Origin: CAVRCA01 sp965218045
GTDB lineage: Bacteria > Pseudomonadota > Alphaproteobacteria > Acetobacterales > Acetobacteraceae
Length of the DNA: 64,000 nt
Assembly: GCA_965218045.1 (NCBI GenBank)
Contig: CBDCJX010000008.1
Span: forward strand, 445,654-509,653
Reading direction: 5' to 3'
A program made the position numbers and the translations under genes. Below, one piece after another: positions 33,748 through 42,125 of the stretch. Every line of letters starts with the position of its first letter. The first letter of the stretch is position 1. Under the pieces are notes generated by a model that did no database searches, was not told where the DNA came from, and saw nothing but the letters and a program-made list of their open reading frames with translations.

Positions 33748-34854
33748 ATGGACGATCAGGATGCCTCGGTACCGCCCGGCTCCGCCCCGCCTGCCGGCGC
33801 GACCACGCCACCAGCCGTGCCGCCGACCCCGGCGCCCGCCCTCGAGACGCTCAGCCTCCAGGCCGCCGCCTTTGCCGCGCAATCGCACGGGGCTGGCACG
33901 CGGCGCGCCTACCGCTCCGCCTGGGTGGCGTTCACCGCCTGGTGCGCCATCCAGGGCCGCGAGCCGCTATGCGGCGATCCGTCCCTGGTGGCGCTCTATC
34001 TCACCGCCCGTGCCGAGGCCGGGCTTGCCGTCGCCAGCCTGCAAGTTGCCCGCGCCGCGATTCGCGCCGCGCACCGGCTGGCCGGCGTCCCGCTCGATCT
34101 CGCCGACCCGCGGCTTGCGATGGTCATGGAGGGCATCAGCCGCAGCCAGGCAGCCCGGCCGCGCCGGCAGGCCGCCGCCGCCGGCCCCGACCTGCTCCGC
34201 CGTCTGTTGAACGCGTTCCCGGCGCCGAACACGCCCAAGGCCACCGCCGCCGCCCTTGCCGCGCGGCACCGCGCCATGCTGCTGCTCGGCTTCGGCGCGG
34301 CGCTGCGCCGTTCGGAGATCGTCGCGCTGACCATCGACGACATCGCCGTGGTCGAGGGCCGCGGCCTCGCCGTGCGGGTTCGCCGCAGCAAGACCGACCA
34401 GCATGGCAATGGCCGCACCATCGCCATCTGGGCCAATCATCGCGACCCGGATTTCTGTCCGCTTACCGCCTTCGAACGATGGATGCGCTTCCGCCGCGTT
34501 GCGGTCGGCGGTGGTGACAGCGACACGGCTTCGGGCGCAGCGTTGCCGCTGTTCTGCGGCATTACCAGCGCCGGAAGGCTGAAGGCCACGCCGATGGCGG
34601 ATAGGATCGTCGCCCGGCTGATCAAGCAGGCTTGCGCACTCGCCGGCATCGATCCGCGGCCGTTCTCCGGCCACTCGCTGCGTCGCGGTCTGCTGACCAC
34701 CGCCGGCGACCTGCAACTCCCGATCGCCGACCTGATGCGCCAGTCCCGGCACACATCCGTCGCCACCGCGCTGAGCTACATCGAAGCCGGCGATGCGTGG
34801 CGCAACAACATCACCGAGCCAGTGTTCCGAGGCGCAAACCTCCAGACCAGCTAG
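33748..34854 (+). CDS. Tyrosine-type site-specific integrase
   Basis: A 368-residue recombinase with a Pro/Ala-rich N-terminus, a SAM-like core-binding domain (about residues 40-135) and a catalytic domain. The catalytic residues are complete: Arg187 (ALRRSEI), Lys215 (SKTDQHGNG), His309 and Arg312 (HSLRRG), His335 (SRHTS) and Tyr344 (LSYIE). The ATG at 33748 fits the domain start. No phage genes, tRNA gene or direct repeats are seen nearby, so it looks like a solitary integrase. Its 3' end overlaps the convergent glutathione transferase gene by four bases. Confidence 0.85.
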   Translation: MDDQDASVPPGSAPPAGATTPPAVPPTPAPALETLSLQAAAFAAQSHGAGTRRAYRSAWVAFTAWCAIQGREPLCGDPSLVALYLTARAEAGLAVASLQVARAAIRAAHRLAGVPLDLADPRLAMVMEGISRSQAARPRRQAAAAGPDLLRRLLNAFPAPNTPKATAAALAARHRAMLLLGFGAALRRSEIVALTIDDIAVVEGRGLAVRVRRSKTDQHGNGRTIAIWANHRDPDFCPLTAFERWMRFRRVAVGGGDSDTASGAALPLFCGITSAGRLKATPMADRIVARLIKQACALAGIDPRPFSGHSLRRGLLTTAGDLQLPIADLMRQSRHTSVATALSYIEAGDAWRNNITEPVFRGANLQTS

Positions 34855-35726
34855 CTCGCGGCCGCGACCTTGTCCTGGGTCTTCGTGTCGAAATCACCGG
34901 CATCATGTCGCTCATGCAGCTGGCTGGAAGCCTCGCCCGTGATGCGGTTGACGATGCGACCGCGTCTGACAGCCGGCCGCTTGGCGATCGTTTCAGCCCA
35001 GCGCTGGACATTCTTGTAGTCCTGCACTTGCAGAAACTCGCCTGACTCATAAAGGATCCCCTTGGCCAGTCCGCCATACCAGGGCCAGACGGCAATATCG
35101 GCGACCGTGTAGTCGCTTCCCGCCAGGTATTCGCTGTCCGCGAGGCGGCGGTCGAGCACGTCGAGCTGACGCTTCACCTCCATGGCGAACCGATCGATCG
35201 CATATTCGATCTTGGTCGGCGCATAGGCATAGAAGTGGCCGAACCCGCCGCCGAGATAAGGCGCGCTTCCCATCTGCCAGAATAGCCACGAGAGGCATTC
35301 CGCGCGGGCACCGATCTGCGTCGGCAGGAACGCGCCGAACTTCTCGGCGAGATACATCAGGATGGCGCCGGATTCGAAGACCCGGATCGGCGCTGAGCCG
35401 CTGCGATCCATCAGCGCGGGTATCTTGGAATTCGGGTTCACCGCCACGAAGCCACTGCCGAACTGATCGCCATCGCCGATGCGGATCAGCCAGGCGTCGT
35501 ATTCCGCCCCGCTATGGCCGAGGGCCAGTAGCTCCTCGAGCATCACGGTGACCTTCACGCCGTTCGGCGTCGCGAGCGAGTAGAGCTGGAGCGGATGGCG
35601 GCCGACCGGCAGCTCCTTGTCATGCGTGGCCCCCGCGATCGGCCGATTGATGTTCGCGAACCGGCCGCCGTTCTCCTTGTTCCATTCCCAGACCTTGGGC
35701 GGCGTGTAATCTTGCGGACTTGTCAT
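34851..35726 (-). CDS. yghU: YghU-like glutathione S-transferase / disulfide-bond oxidoreductase
   Basis: A 291-residue cytoplasmic glutathione-dependent enzyme of the Nu class. Typical features are the N-terminal PPKVWEWNKENGGRFANINRP stretch (shown in part), HPLQLYSLATPNGVKVTVML in the thioredoxin fold, NPNSKIPALMDR and ESGAILMYLAEKFG, then an all-helical C-terminal domain with YTVADIAVWPWYGG. Such proteins reduce disulfides or peroxides with glutathione. Together with the OsmC gene upstream on the same strand it suggests a peroxide or electrophile defence pair. Confidence 0.88.
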   Translation of the reverse strand: MTSPQDYTPPKVWEWNKENGGRFANINRPIAGATHDKELPVGRHPLQLYSLATPNGVKVTVMLEELLALGHSGAEYDAWLIRIGDGDQFGSGFVAVNPNSKIPALMDRSGSAPIRVFESGAILMYLAEKFGAFLPTQIGARAECLSWLFWQMGSAPYLGGGFGHFYAYAPTKIEYAIDRFAMEVKRQLDVLDRRLADSEYLAGSDYTVADIAVWPWYGGLAKGILYESGEFLQVQDYKNVQRWAETIAKRPAVRRGRIVNRITGEASSQLHERHDAGDFDTKTQDKVAAAS

Positions 35727-35973
35727 TTCGATACTCCAAGCGTTTGGCGGGATATGCGATCGGGCCGCATGATCGCCACCGTCGGCAAACCATACACCCG
35801 CGGCATCCGGCGCCCAAATGCAGCGCAGTTGCCTATCCCGCCGCCGTCCGTTCGACCGGTTGGGTCCGCGGATCGACAGATCTCTCTCGATATCGCCTGG
35901 GATGCACGCAGTCGCTTTGCGAAATGGCCGCGCGATCAGATCTTGTCGGGAAAGCCGGTGACAGTACCGCCGA

Positions 35974-36462
35974 TCACGGCGCTCCGCGTTGTCGCGCCTC
36001 GCCGACCGTCACGTCCAGATCCACCGGATCGTGCAAGGTGTTTGCAACCGGTGACCACAGCTTGGCATGCGCCACCAGAGCGCGCAGAGCTTCGGGCGAA
36101 GCATCCGCGTCGATCTGCACGACCACGCGGATTGCCTCAAATCCCGATGGACTCACGTCCTGCCCGACCGGACCCCACGCGGAATTGAGGCGGACATCGA
36201 CCTCGACCTCGATCTCGAGGCTTTTCACCGTGATGCCGCCCGCGACCGCGTTGGCGTGGATACGGGCGACCAGGCAGGAGCCGAGGGCCGCCAGCAACGT
36301 CTCCGAGGGTGTCGTGACCGCTGTGTCGGTCGGCAGCAGCCCAAATCGCTCCTCCATCGCCAACGGCGGCAAATCGCGCACATAGTTCAGTTGCTGAAAG
36401 CCGATCGAGGCGACCGTGCGACAACGCAAGGTCTGCGGTTTCGCGCCGGCGGAGAATGTCAC
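35974..36462 (-). CDS. OsmC family protein
   Basis: A 162-residue OsmC/Ohr-type protein with TPSETLLAALGSCLVARIHANAV, where the Cys in SCL is the first redox cysteine, and a C-terminal helix region VAHAKLWSPVANTLHD in which the usual second Cys (CPVxNTL) is replaced by Ser (SPVANTL). Peroxidase activity may therefore be reduced. Divergent from the LysR gene with a 148-bp gap, so it may be that regulator's target. Confidence 0.8.
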   Translation of the reverse strand: MTFSAGAKPQTLRCRTVASIGFQQLNYVRDLPPLAMEERFGLLPTDTAVTTPSETLLAALGSCLVARIHANAVAGGITVKSLEIEVEVDVRLNSAWGPVGQDVSPSGFEAIRVVVQIDADASPEALRALVAHAKLWSPVANTLHDPVDLDVTVGEARQRGAP

Positions 36463-36610
36463 GACGAGCTTCCAAGCGCGGACGCCTCGCCCACCGCTCG
36501 CGGCCTCGGGACTGACAATGAGCTATCCATGACCGGAGATTGCGCGCCTCAAACGGATTTGGTTAGAAGCGTTCCTGGGACGGGGTCACGCATTATCGCA
36601 CGGCGGCGCC
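36463..36610. promoter_or_regulatory. Divergent control region between osmC-like and lysR genes
   Basis: This 148-bp gap between divergent genes is the classic place for LysR-type autoregulation and target activation. No confident T-N11-A operator is called by eye. Confidence 0.4.
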
Positions 36611-37522
36611 ATGTTGGATTGGGACGACCTTCGCTTCTTCCTCGCCATCAGCCGACACCGCAGTCTGGCCGCGGCCGCAAAAGATTTGCACGTCACACAA
36701 TCCACCGTCGGACGCCGCCTCGCCTCGATGCAGGCCAGCCTGGGCGTGCGCCTGCTACAGCGCACCGCCGAGGGGTATGTGCTGACGCTTGCTGGGGAGA
36801 GCATCCTCGCCCACGTCGAGCGCGTCGAGGCCGAGGCGTTGTCGGTCGAGCATGCGGTGGCTGGGCGAGACACACGCCTGGCGGGTCTGGTGCGGGTGAC
36901 CAGCTCGCAGCTCGTCATGAGCAACCTGCTCGCGCCCTGCTTTGCCGCCCTGCACGCGCGGCACAGCGACATTCTTATCGAGTCGCATCCCATCCTGCCT
37001 GGTGAGCCGCTCGCGACGAAGGATGCGGAAATCTCCGTGCGTCTCCGACGCTTCGACCATCACGAGGTGGTCCTGCGTAGCATCGGCGCGCTCGCGTTCG
37101 GTCTCTATGCGTGCGTTGCCTATCTGGCGCGCCACGGCGAGCCGGATGCGGCAAGTGGTTGTCCGGGGCACCACCTCATCGCGCTGCTCGACGAGAGTGA
37201 ACTTTCCGCACAAGCTGTGTGGCTTCACGAGCATGCCGGGCGTGCACGTGTCGTTCTGAAGGCGGACAGCTACGAGACGCAGCTTTCGGCAGCGTCGTGC
37301 GGCGGTGGCATCGCCCTGTTGCCGCGGTTCCGCGCCGATGCGGAGCCGGCGTTGCGCCGCCTTGCCACGCCGGTGCGGGTGCCGGACGCGGAGATCTGGC
37401 TGGGCGTGCACCGGGAGAACCGCAGCGTACCTCGGATACGCACGGTGCTGGATTACATTTCGGGGACGGTCCGCAGCCGCGCCGCCATGCTGAACCCCGG
37501 CGAACCCGTCGCGGCAGACTGA
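36611..37522 (+). CDS. LysR-family transcriptional regulator
   Basis: A 303-residue regulator. The N-terminal winged helix-turn-helix reads DWDDLRFFLAISRHRSL, then AAAAKDLHVTQSTVGRRLA. The C-terminal part is the usual periplasmic-binding-like effector domain (GLVRVTSSQLVMSNLLAPCF and LSAASCGGGIALLPRF). By position it probably controls the divergent OsmC and glutathione transferase genes. The effector is unknown. Confidence 0.9.
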   Translation: MLDWDDLRFFLAISRHRSLAAAAKDLHVTQSTVGRRLASMQASLGVRLLQRTAEGYVLTLAGESILAHVERVEAEALSVEHAVAGRDTRLAGLVRVTSSQLVMSNLLAPCFAALHARHSDILIESHPILPGEPLATKDAEISVRLRRFDHHEVVLRSIGALAFGLYACVAYLARHGEPDAASGCPGHHLIALLDESELSAQAVWLHEHAGRARVVLKADSYETQLSAASCGGGIALLPRFRADAEPALRRLATPVRVPDAEIWLGVHRENRSVPRIRTVLDYISGTVRSRAAMLNPGEPVAAD

Positions 37523-37530
37523 GTATCCTT

Positions 37531-37552
37531 CCGCCGCCGCGGAGAGCGGCGG
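37531..37552. terminator. GC-rich hairpin after the LysR gene
   Basis: CCGCCGC (37531-37537) pairs with GCGGCGG (37546-37552) over an eight-base loop, nine bases past the LysR stop. No T-run follows, so termination activity is uncertain. Confidence 0.35.
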
Positions 37553-37739
37553 CTGCCGCCGAGGCAACGAAACGCCTAGTTCTGATCACCGCAAAAGTTG
37601 CACGCATTCTTGCGCTGTCCGCAGGCAAAATCGCGCCTCGCAATCGCAGGGTCTGTCTGCGCACTATCCAACGTGGCCGCGACGAGCCTCCTGTGCGCGC
37701 CCGAATACGGTGGCGATGCGATCGTCGATAGGAGGGTTC

Positions 37740-38261
37740 TTGAGCACCACAACGCGGCCGGACGACGGCGAAAAACGCTCGGTCGAGAATGCTCACGAAG
37801 CTAAGACGGAAACGCTCAGCCTTGCCTTGCACGCTGAGGAGATAGCGGTTGGTCGCCGCACCGTGTCCGAAGGGGCGGTGCGGGTCGCGGCGGTGACGCG
37901 TGAGCGCGAACACCTGATCGACGAGCCGCTCACCCACGAGCGTGTCGAGGTCGAACGCGTGGCGATCGGTCGCGCAATCGACGCCGTGCCGCCAGTTCGC
38001 GAAGAAGGCGACATGACGATCATCCCGGTCGTAGAGGAGGTCATCGTCGTCGAGCGCCGTCTAGTACTGAAAGAGGAGATCCATGTACGGCGCGTTCGCG
38101 TCACCGAACACTATCGCGAAATCGTGACAGTGCGCGAGCAGGATGCGGTGATCACCCGCATCCCCACGCAGACCGAGCGGCCGCAAGGCCAGGATCTCGG
38201 TGAAGACCAGCAAGTTCCACCAACGGATTCCACCCACCCCGCTCAGGAGCAGCAACGATGA
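37740..38261 (+). CDS. DUF2382 (YsnF/AvaK-type) stress-associated protein
   Basis: A 173-residue protein with one DUF2382 domain: LSLALHAEEIAVGRRTVSEG, VRVAAVTREREHLIDEPLTH, then VEEVIVVERRLVLKEEIHV. The domain is a hydrophilic, charged beta-strand repeat found in desiccation- and stress-related proteins. A TTG start at 37740 is chosen because AGGAGGG lies five bases before it; an in-frame ATG at 37710 has no such site. The stop overlaps the start of the next, related gene. Confidence 0.78.
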   Translation: MSTTTRPDDGEKRSVENAHEAKTETLSLALHAEEIAVGRRTVSEGAVRVAAVTREREHLIDEPLTHERVEVERVAIGRAIDAVPPVREEGDMTIIPVVEEVIVVERRLVLKEEIHVRRVRVTEHYREIVTVREQDAVITRIPTQTERPQGQDLGEDQQVPPTDSTHPAQEQQR

Positions 38262-39142
38262 ACGAAGAAACCCTTGTCGCCGTATACGACACCGCCGCCC
38301 ACGCCGATGACGCCGTGCGCGACCTGCTGGCCGCCCACGTGCCTGCCGACGCCATCAGCCAGCACGCCAAGAACGCCACGACCGGCGCGGCAGAGCCCGC
38401 CCGCGAGCAAGGCTTCTGGAGCAGCCTGTTCGGGGGCCAGCCCGACTATGACACGTCGGTCTACGACCGCAGCATCGAAGGCGGCTCGACTGTGGTTACG
38501 GTGAAAGTCCCGTCGGAGCACTACGACCGGGTCACCGCGCTGCTGGAGAAGCATGACCCGATCGACATGGACGAGCGGGCCGCGCAATACGGCGCGAATA
38601 CCACGACGACACGGACGACCCATGCGCCGGCAAATCAGGCAGCAACCGGCCAGGCAGCAACCGGCCAGGCAGCAACCGGCCAGGCGGCAACCGGGACCGC
38701 TACCAACGGCGGCACCATGAAGCTCGCCGAGGAGACCTTGTCGGTTGGCAAGCGCGCGGTGAGTGGCGGCACCACCCGCATCCGTCGCCATGTCGTCGAG
38801 ACGCCGGTGGAGGAGCAGGTTTCCTTGCGCACCGAGAACGTCACGCTGAACCGCCGTCCGGTCAGCGGCGAAGGTCAGAAGATCGGCGATCACGCTTTCG
38901 CGGACAAGACCATCGAGATGACCGAAACCAGCGAGGAGGCCGTCGTCTCCAAGACCGCGCGGGTGGTGGAGGAGGTCAGCCTGAGCAAGGACACGACCGA
39001 TCGCGTCGAGACGGTGAAGGACACCGTGCGCCGCGACGAGGTCGATATCGAGCAGGTTCCGGGCGACGAGACCAACCGCCGCACGGCGCAGACCAGTCGC
39101 GACACGCCGGACCCGGCGACCACGCCCGCGACGAAGATCTGA
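38258..39142 (+). CDS. General stress protein with DUF2382 domain and QAATG repeat linker
   Basis: A 294-residue protein. The N-terminal part (VAVYDTAAHADDAVRDLLAA and STVVTVKVPSEHYDRVTALL) resembles the YflT/GSP17M stress domain. Then comes a low-complexity linker with four QAATG repeats, and a C-terminal DUF2382 domain (LAEETLSVGKRAVSGGTTRI and VEETPVEEQ-like strands). It probably acts with the preceding DUF2382 gene, to which it is translationally coupled. The mechanism is unknown. Confidence 0.78.
   Translation: MNEETLVAVYDTAAHADDAVRDLLAAHVPADAISQHAKNATTGAAEPAREQGFWSSLFGGQPDYDTSVYDRSIEGGSTVVTVKVPSEHYDRVTALLEKHDPIDMDERAAQYGANTTTTRTTHAPANQAATGQAATGQAATGQAATGTATNGGTMKLAEETLSVGKRAVSGGTTRIRRHVVETPVEEQVSLRTENVTLNRRPVSGEGQKIGDHAFADKTIEMTETSEEAVVSKTARVVEEVSLSKDTTDRVETVKDTVRRDEVDIEQVPGDETNRRTAQTSRDTPDPATTPATKI
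38636..38695 (+). repeat. Four tandem 15-bp repeats inside the stress protein gene
   Basis: The unit CAGGCAGCAACCGGC is present four times, the last copy with two changes. It encodes Gln-Ala-Ala-Thr-Gly each time. As 15 is a multiple of three, copy-number change would lengthen or shorten the linker without breaking the frame. Confidence 0.9.
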
Positions 39143-39150
39143 TCCACGGC

Positions 39151-39276
39151 CAGTACCGGGGTGCCAACGCGGCACCCCGGTCGCATGTCAGCCAATACGG
39201 GGGTGCGAGCGCGGCACCCCGGTCGCATGTCAGCCAATACGGGGGTGCGAGCGCGGCACCCCGATCTCATGTCAGG
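39151..39276. repeat. Tandem 42-bp repeats, each with a hairpin
   Basis: Two full 42-bp units (39181-39222 and 39223-39264) differ by one base and are followed by a 12-base partial copy. They are preceded by a related half-unit. The half-unit forms a perfect 11-bp hairpin (39155-39165 with 39171-39181, five-base loop). Each full unit forms a 7-bp hairpin, GGGGTGC with GCACCCC, over a seven-base loop. They fill the gap between the stress protein and the membrane protein genes. Confidence 0.88.
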
Positions 39277-39284
39277 AGATAGCC

Positions 39285-40223
39285 TTGTCCACAACAAATT
39301 ACGACCCTCGAAGGTCTGGCGCGACGACGGTGGAGACGACCACTGCCCTGAGCGGCGGCGCCCACACGCACCGCCGCATCTCCTGGGCGGCGATCTTTGG
39401 CGGGGTCGTCATTGTGGTCGTGGTGCAGCTGCTGTTCAGCCTGCTAGGCGCCGGCATCGGCCTCGGCACGGTCGACACCAACGCCGGCAGCACGCCCACG
39501 GCCAGCAGCCTTGGCATCGGCGCTGGTCTCTGGTGGCTCATCAGCAGTTGCGTCGCCCTCATTATCGGCGGCTATGTCGCGGCGTGGCTGGCGGGGATCG
39601 AGATCCGGTTCGACGGCTTGCTGCACGGCCTCGTCACCTGGGGCATCGCGACCTTGCTGACGATGTGGCTGCTGACCTCGGCGATCGGCGGCATCATCGG
39701 CGGCGGCTTCTCGGCCCTCGGCAGCGTGGTGTCGGCGGCCGGAGGCGGTGTCAGCGAGGCGGCAAAGCCGATTGCGCAAGCTGCCGGCGTCTCGCCCGAC
39801 ATGCTGCAACAGCAGGCGCAAGCCTACTTGCAGCCGACCCCTGCCGATCCCGCCGCGATGAGCCCGCAGGAGGCTCAGAAGGCGATCGCGAGCAACCTCG
39901 CGACCTACGCCGACGGCGGAGCGGATGCGGCGGCAGCCAAGGAGCGCATCGTCAACATCATGGCGGCGCAAACCAAGCTGAGCCACGACGAGGCGGCGAA
40001 GAAGTTCGACGAGGCGCAGGCCAAGCTGAAGCAGACCCGCGACCAGGCGATCGCAACCGCGAAGGACGCGGCCGACGCCAGTGCGGCCGCCGCGGCGAAG
40101 ACGTCGTTTGCCGCCTTTGGTGTGTTGTTGCTGGGTGCGATCGCGGCGGCAATCGGTGGCTCGCTCGCGGTGCAACGGCGGCTGACCACGACCCACCGCA
40201 CGGTCGAGAGTGGACGCGTGTGA
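39285..40223 (+). CDS. Hypothetical membrane protein with helical cytoplasmic or periplasmic region
   Basis: A 312-residue protein. Three or four hydrophobic helices occupy about residues 33-57, 78-100 and 108-148 (GGIIGGGFSALGSVVSAAGG is glycine-rich). A charged Ala/Lys-rich helical part follows (SHDEAAKKFDEAQAKLKQTR), and a last helix (FAAFGVLLLGAIAAAIGGSL) lies near residue 290. TTG start at 39285 after GTCAGGAGAT. Lies directly after the hairpin repeats in a stress-protein neighbourhood. Family not recognised with confidence. Confidence 0.7.
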   Translation: MSTTNYDPRRSGATTVETTTALSGGAHTHRRISWAAIFGGVVIVVVVQLLFSLLGAGIGLGTVDTNAGSTPTASSLGIGAGLWWLISSCVALIIGGYVAAWLAGIEIRFDGLLHGLVTWGIATLLTMWLLTSAIGGIIGGGFSALGSVVSAAGGGVSEAAKPIAQAAGVSPDMLQQQAQAYLQPTPADPAAMSPQEAQKAIASNLATYADGGADAAAAKERIVNIMAAQTKLSHDEAAKKFDEAQAKLKQTRDQAIATAKDAADASAAAAAKTSFAAFGVLLLGAIAAAIGGSLAVQRRLTTTHRTVESGRV

Positions 40224-40268
40224 ACGGCGCCGTTCACCGGGCGCGCTGAGAGTGCGGTGCAGACGATT

Positions 40269-40301
40269 GGTCCGCGGCGGGGTTGATTGCCGCCGCGGAC
40301 C
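40269..40301. terminator. Strong hairpin terminator
   Basis: GGTCCGCGGCGG (40269-40280) pairs perfectly over 12 bp with CCGCCGCGGACC (40290-40301) across a nine-base loop, 46 bases after the membrane protein stop. Confidence 0.65.
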
Positions 40302-40407
40302 GGCCGCCGCGTAGCGTTGCGCGGTCAGCCGGCCCTGATGGCATCGTCGATGCGTCCGGGCAGCGATACTAACAGTTATTGACATCACGGGTAACTGGGC
40401 CTATAGT

Positions 40408-41070
40408 TTGCCCATGTCCCCAGCCCCCTCCACCCCAACCGGCTTGATGTGCCGCTTCGGCCTGCTCGTCGAGCGGCTGAGGTGGACGCTTGCCGATTGG
40501 GTCGACCGGAACCCCCGGAACCGCGACGTGCTGGGGCCGCTTGCCTTGCTGCTGTGGAAGTACTTGCAGCGCACGACGCGGCGCCTCGCCGCGCTGCATG
40601 CGCAGTTCGCCGCCGGGACGCTTGCGCCGCGCAAGGACCGGGCGCCGCGTCAGGCAGCCGAGCCGGCCGAGTCGACCTCGCGAGGGGAGAAGCTGCCGAG
40701 CGGCCCGGTGCTGGCGCGGTTCGGCGCCGGGTATCTCGGCGCCTGGCTGCTGGCGCTGGTCGAGGATGCGGAGATGCAGGCGCTGCTCGCGGCGTCGCCG
40801 CAAGCGGGTCGGCTACTGCGCCCGCTATGGCGTCGACTGACCAACGATCCGCTGCCCGCGCCGCTGCGGCTGCCGCCGAAACCGCCGCGTTCGGAGCCAC
40901 CGCTCGCTGCGGCGGCGCTCGCCGCAGCGCCGGGCGAGGCATCGCCTGCCGCAACGCCCGACACCCGACCCCAATCCCCGCCCCATGCCCCATTGGGGCG
41001 TCGCGCGGCGGCGTCCGCCAAGCCGCCGGCTTCGCTGCCACCCTGGCCACCATCGCTTTTCCGGGCTTGA
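40408..41070 (+). CDS. Hypothetical protein with Pro/Ala-rich C-terminus
   Basis: A 220-residue protein. The N-terminal part (LLVERLRWTLADWVDRNPRN, then LLLWKYLQRTTRRLAALHAQ) and a second conserved-looking part (GYLGAWLLALVEDAEMQALL, then RLLRPLWRRL) are helical; the last 75 residues are Pro/Ala-rich. I associate this pattern with proteins common in Acetobacteraceae, but know no function. The start is ATG at 40408 or 40414. Confidence 0.6.
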   Translation: MPMSPAPSTPTGLMCRFGLLVERLRWTLADWVDRNPRNRDVLGPLALLLWKYLQRTTRRLAALHAQFAAGTLAPRKDRAPRQAAEPAESTSRGEKLPSGPVLARFGAGYLGAWLLALVEDAEMQALLAASPQAGRLLRPLWRRLTNDPLPAPLRLPPKPPRSEPPLAAAALAAAPGEASPAATPDTRPQSPPHAPLGRRAAASAKPPASLPPWPPSLFRA

Positions 41071-41092
41071 CGCGGCACCGCCTTGGTGCGTC

Positions 41093-41115
41093 CATTTCGT
41101 TTCGTTTTCGAAATG
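41093..41115. terminator. Hairpin between convergent genes
   Basis: CATTTCG (41093-41099) pairs with CGAAATG (41109-41115) across a T-rich loop, between the convergent hypothetical and universal stress protein genes. It is shorter and weaker than the other terminators in the window. Confidence 0.4.
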
Positions 41116-41158
41116 AAGTTTGACCGAGGCCGCTTTTTGTCGGGGCCGGCGGCCGGTA

Positions 41159-42103
41159 TCAGACCACCAGCACCGGGTCCTTGGCACGGCGGATCAACGC
41201 CTGCACGCTACGATAGGAGCTGCTGCCCGGGTCCGTGTCGCAGCCGGTGACGATCAAGCGTTGCTCGCCTTCCGCCAGCTCGATGACCCGGCTGACCAGA
41301 TCGCCCTGCCGGACAATGACCCGGCAGCCCACACCGCGTTGCTGCGCCGCGCGCTGCATCGCGGCGATCAGCCCAGCCGTCTCCGGCCGGTCGAGCCCGG
41401 CGAGATGATCCAGATCGAGGTCCGCGGCGTCGTGCTCGCCGATCAGGCCGGCGGCCGCTTCCAGCACTCGGTCATCGACAACGGCCACGATGTCGATGGT
41501 GCCGCTGTCGCCGAGGATACGCAGCGCCCAAGCCGCGGCGAGCGGGTTGTCCTGCACGTGCACGGATAGCGCAAGCAGCAGCGGTTTCAAGCTGTCGGCT
41601 GGTTCCTCGCGCGGTTCGCGGACGACCAGCAGCGGTCGCGACTGGGTCATCAGCTTGTCCAGGTTCACGCCGACGCTGTCGCTGCCGAGTTCGGCGAAAT
41701 CTTCCAGATAAGGCGCCGGCACTATTAGCAAATCCGCTTTCACCGATCGGGCGAGCTGCGAGATCTGGGTGTATGGCGGCTTGTCGGGCTGCTGGCGCGG
41801 CGCCAACACGGCGTTCACACCGGCGTCGGTCAATCGGGTGACATGCTCATCCAGCGCGGCGTCGCGGCCCGCGTCGGGCGCTCCCGCATAGACGTAGGCG
41901 ACGTGCACGGTGGCCGACATCCGCCTGGCCAGTTCCGCCGCAATGCCGATCGTCATGTCGCTCTGGTTCGAGCCGTCGATCGCGACCAGGATCACGTTCA
42001 GCGTCGGTGCGACGAGGTCGACGCGTCGTGCGGTCAGCGCGGCTTCGAATTCGTGGATCGTGCTGCTCAGTTCACGATCGTCGGGCCTCATGTTGTTGGG
42101 CAT
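41159..42103 (-). CDS. Universal stress protein with two UspA domains
   Basis: A 314-residue tandem UspA protein. The first domain starts TLNVILVAIDGSNQSDMTI; the second starts LKPLLLALSVHVQDNPLAA and ends with RLIVTGCDTDPGSSSYRS, a degenerate nucleotide-binding GxxxxG region. The ATG at 42103 is chosen because GGAGGAG precedes it; the longer frame to 42193 would overlap the transporter gene. It is next to the ion transporter on the same strand, 22 bases apart, so the two are probably co-transcribed. Confidence 0.85.
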   Translation of the reverse strand: MPNNMRPDDRELSSTIHEFEAALTARRVDLVAPTLNVILVAIDGSNQSDMTIGIAAELARRMSATVHVAYVYAGAPDAGRDAALDEHVTRLTDAGVNAVLAPRQQPDKPPYTQISQLARSVKADLLIVPAPYLEDFAELGSDSVGVNLDKLMTQSRPLLVVREPREEPADSLKPLLLALSVHVQDNPLAAAWALRILGDSGTIDIVAVVDDRVLEAAAGLIGEHDAADLDLDHLAGLDRPETAGLIAAMQRAAQQRGVGCRVIVRQGDLVSRVIELAEGEQRLIVTGCDTDPGSSSYRSVQALIRRAKDPVLVV

Positions 42104-42125
42104 CGAGGGCTCCTCCGGGCCAGGC

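Noticed and set aside
33572..34854. Integrase marking a prophage or island edge
   Set aside because: No phage genes, tRNA gene or att-like direct repeats are visible on either side.
39151..39276. Possible CRISPR array at the tandem repeats
   Set aside because: The 42-bp units are directly adjacent with no unique spacers, only two full copies exist, and no cas genes are nearby.
39161..40249. 362-codon plus-strand frame starting in the hairpin repeats
   Set aside because: It lies in a different frame over the membrane protein gene; beyond the repeats it is Arg-rich shadow sequence.
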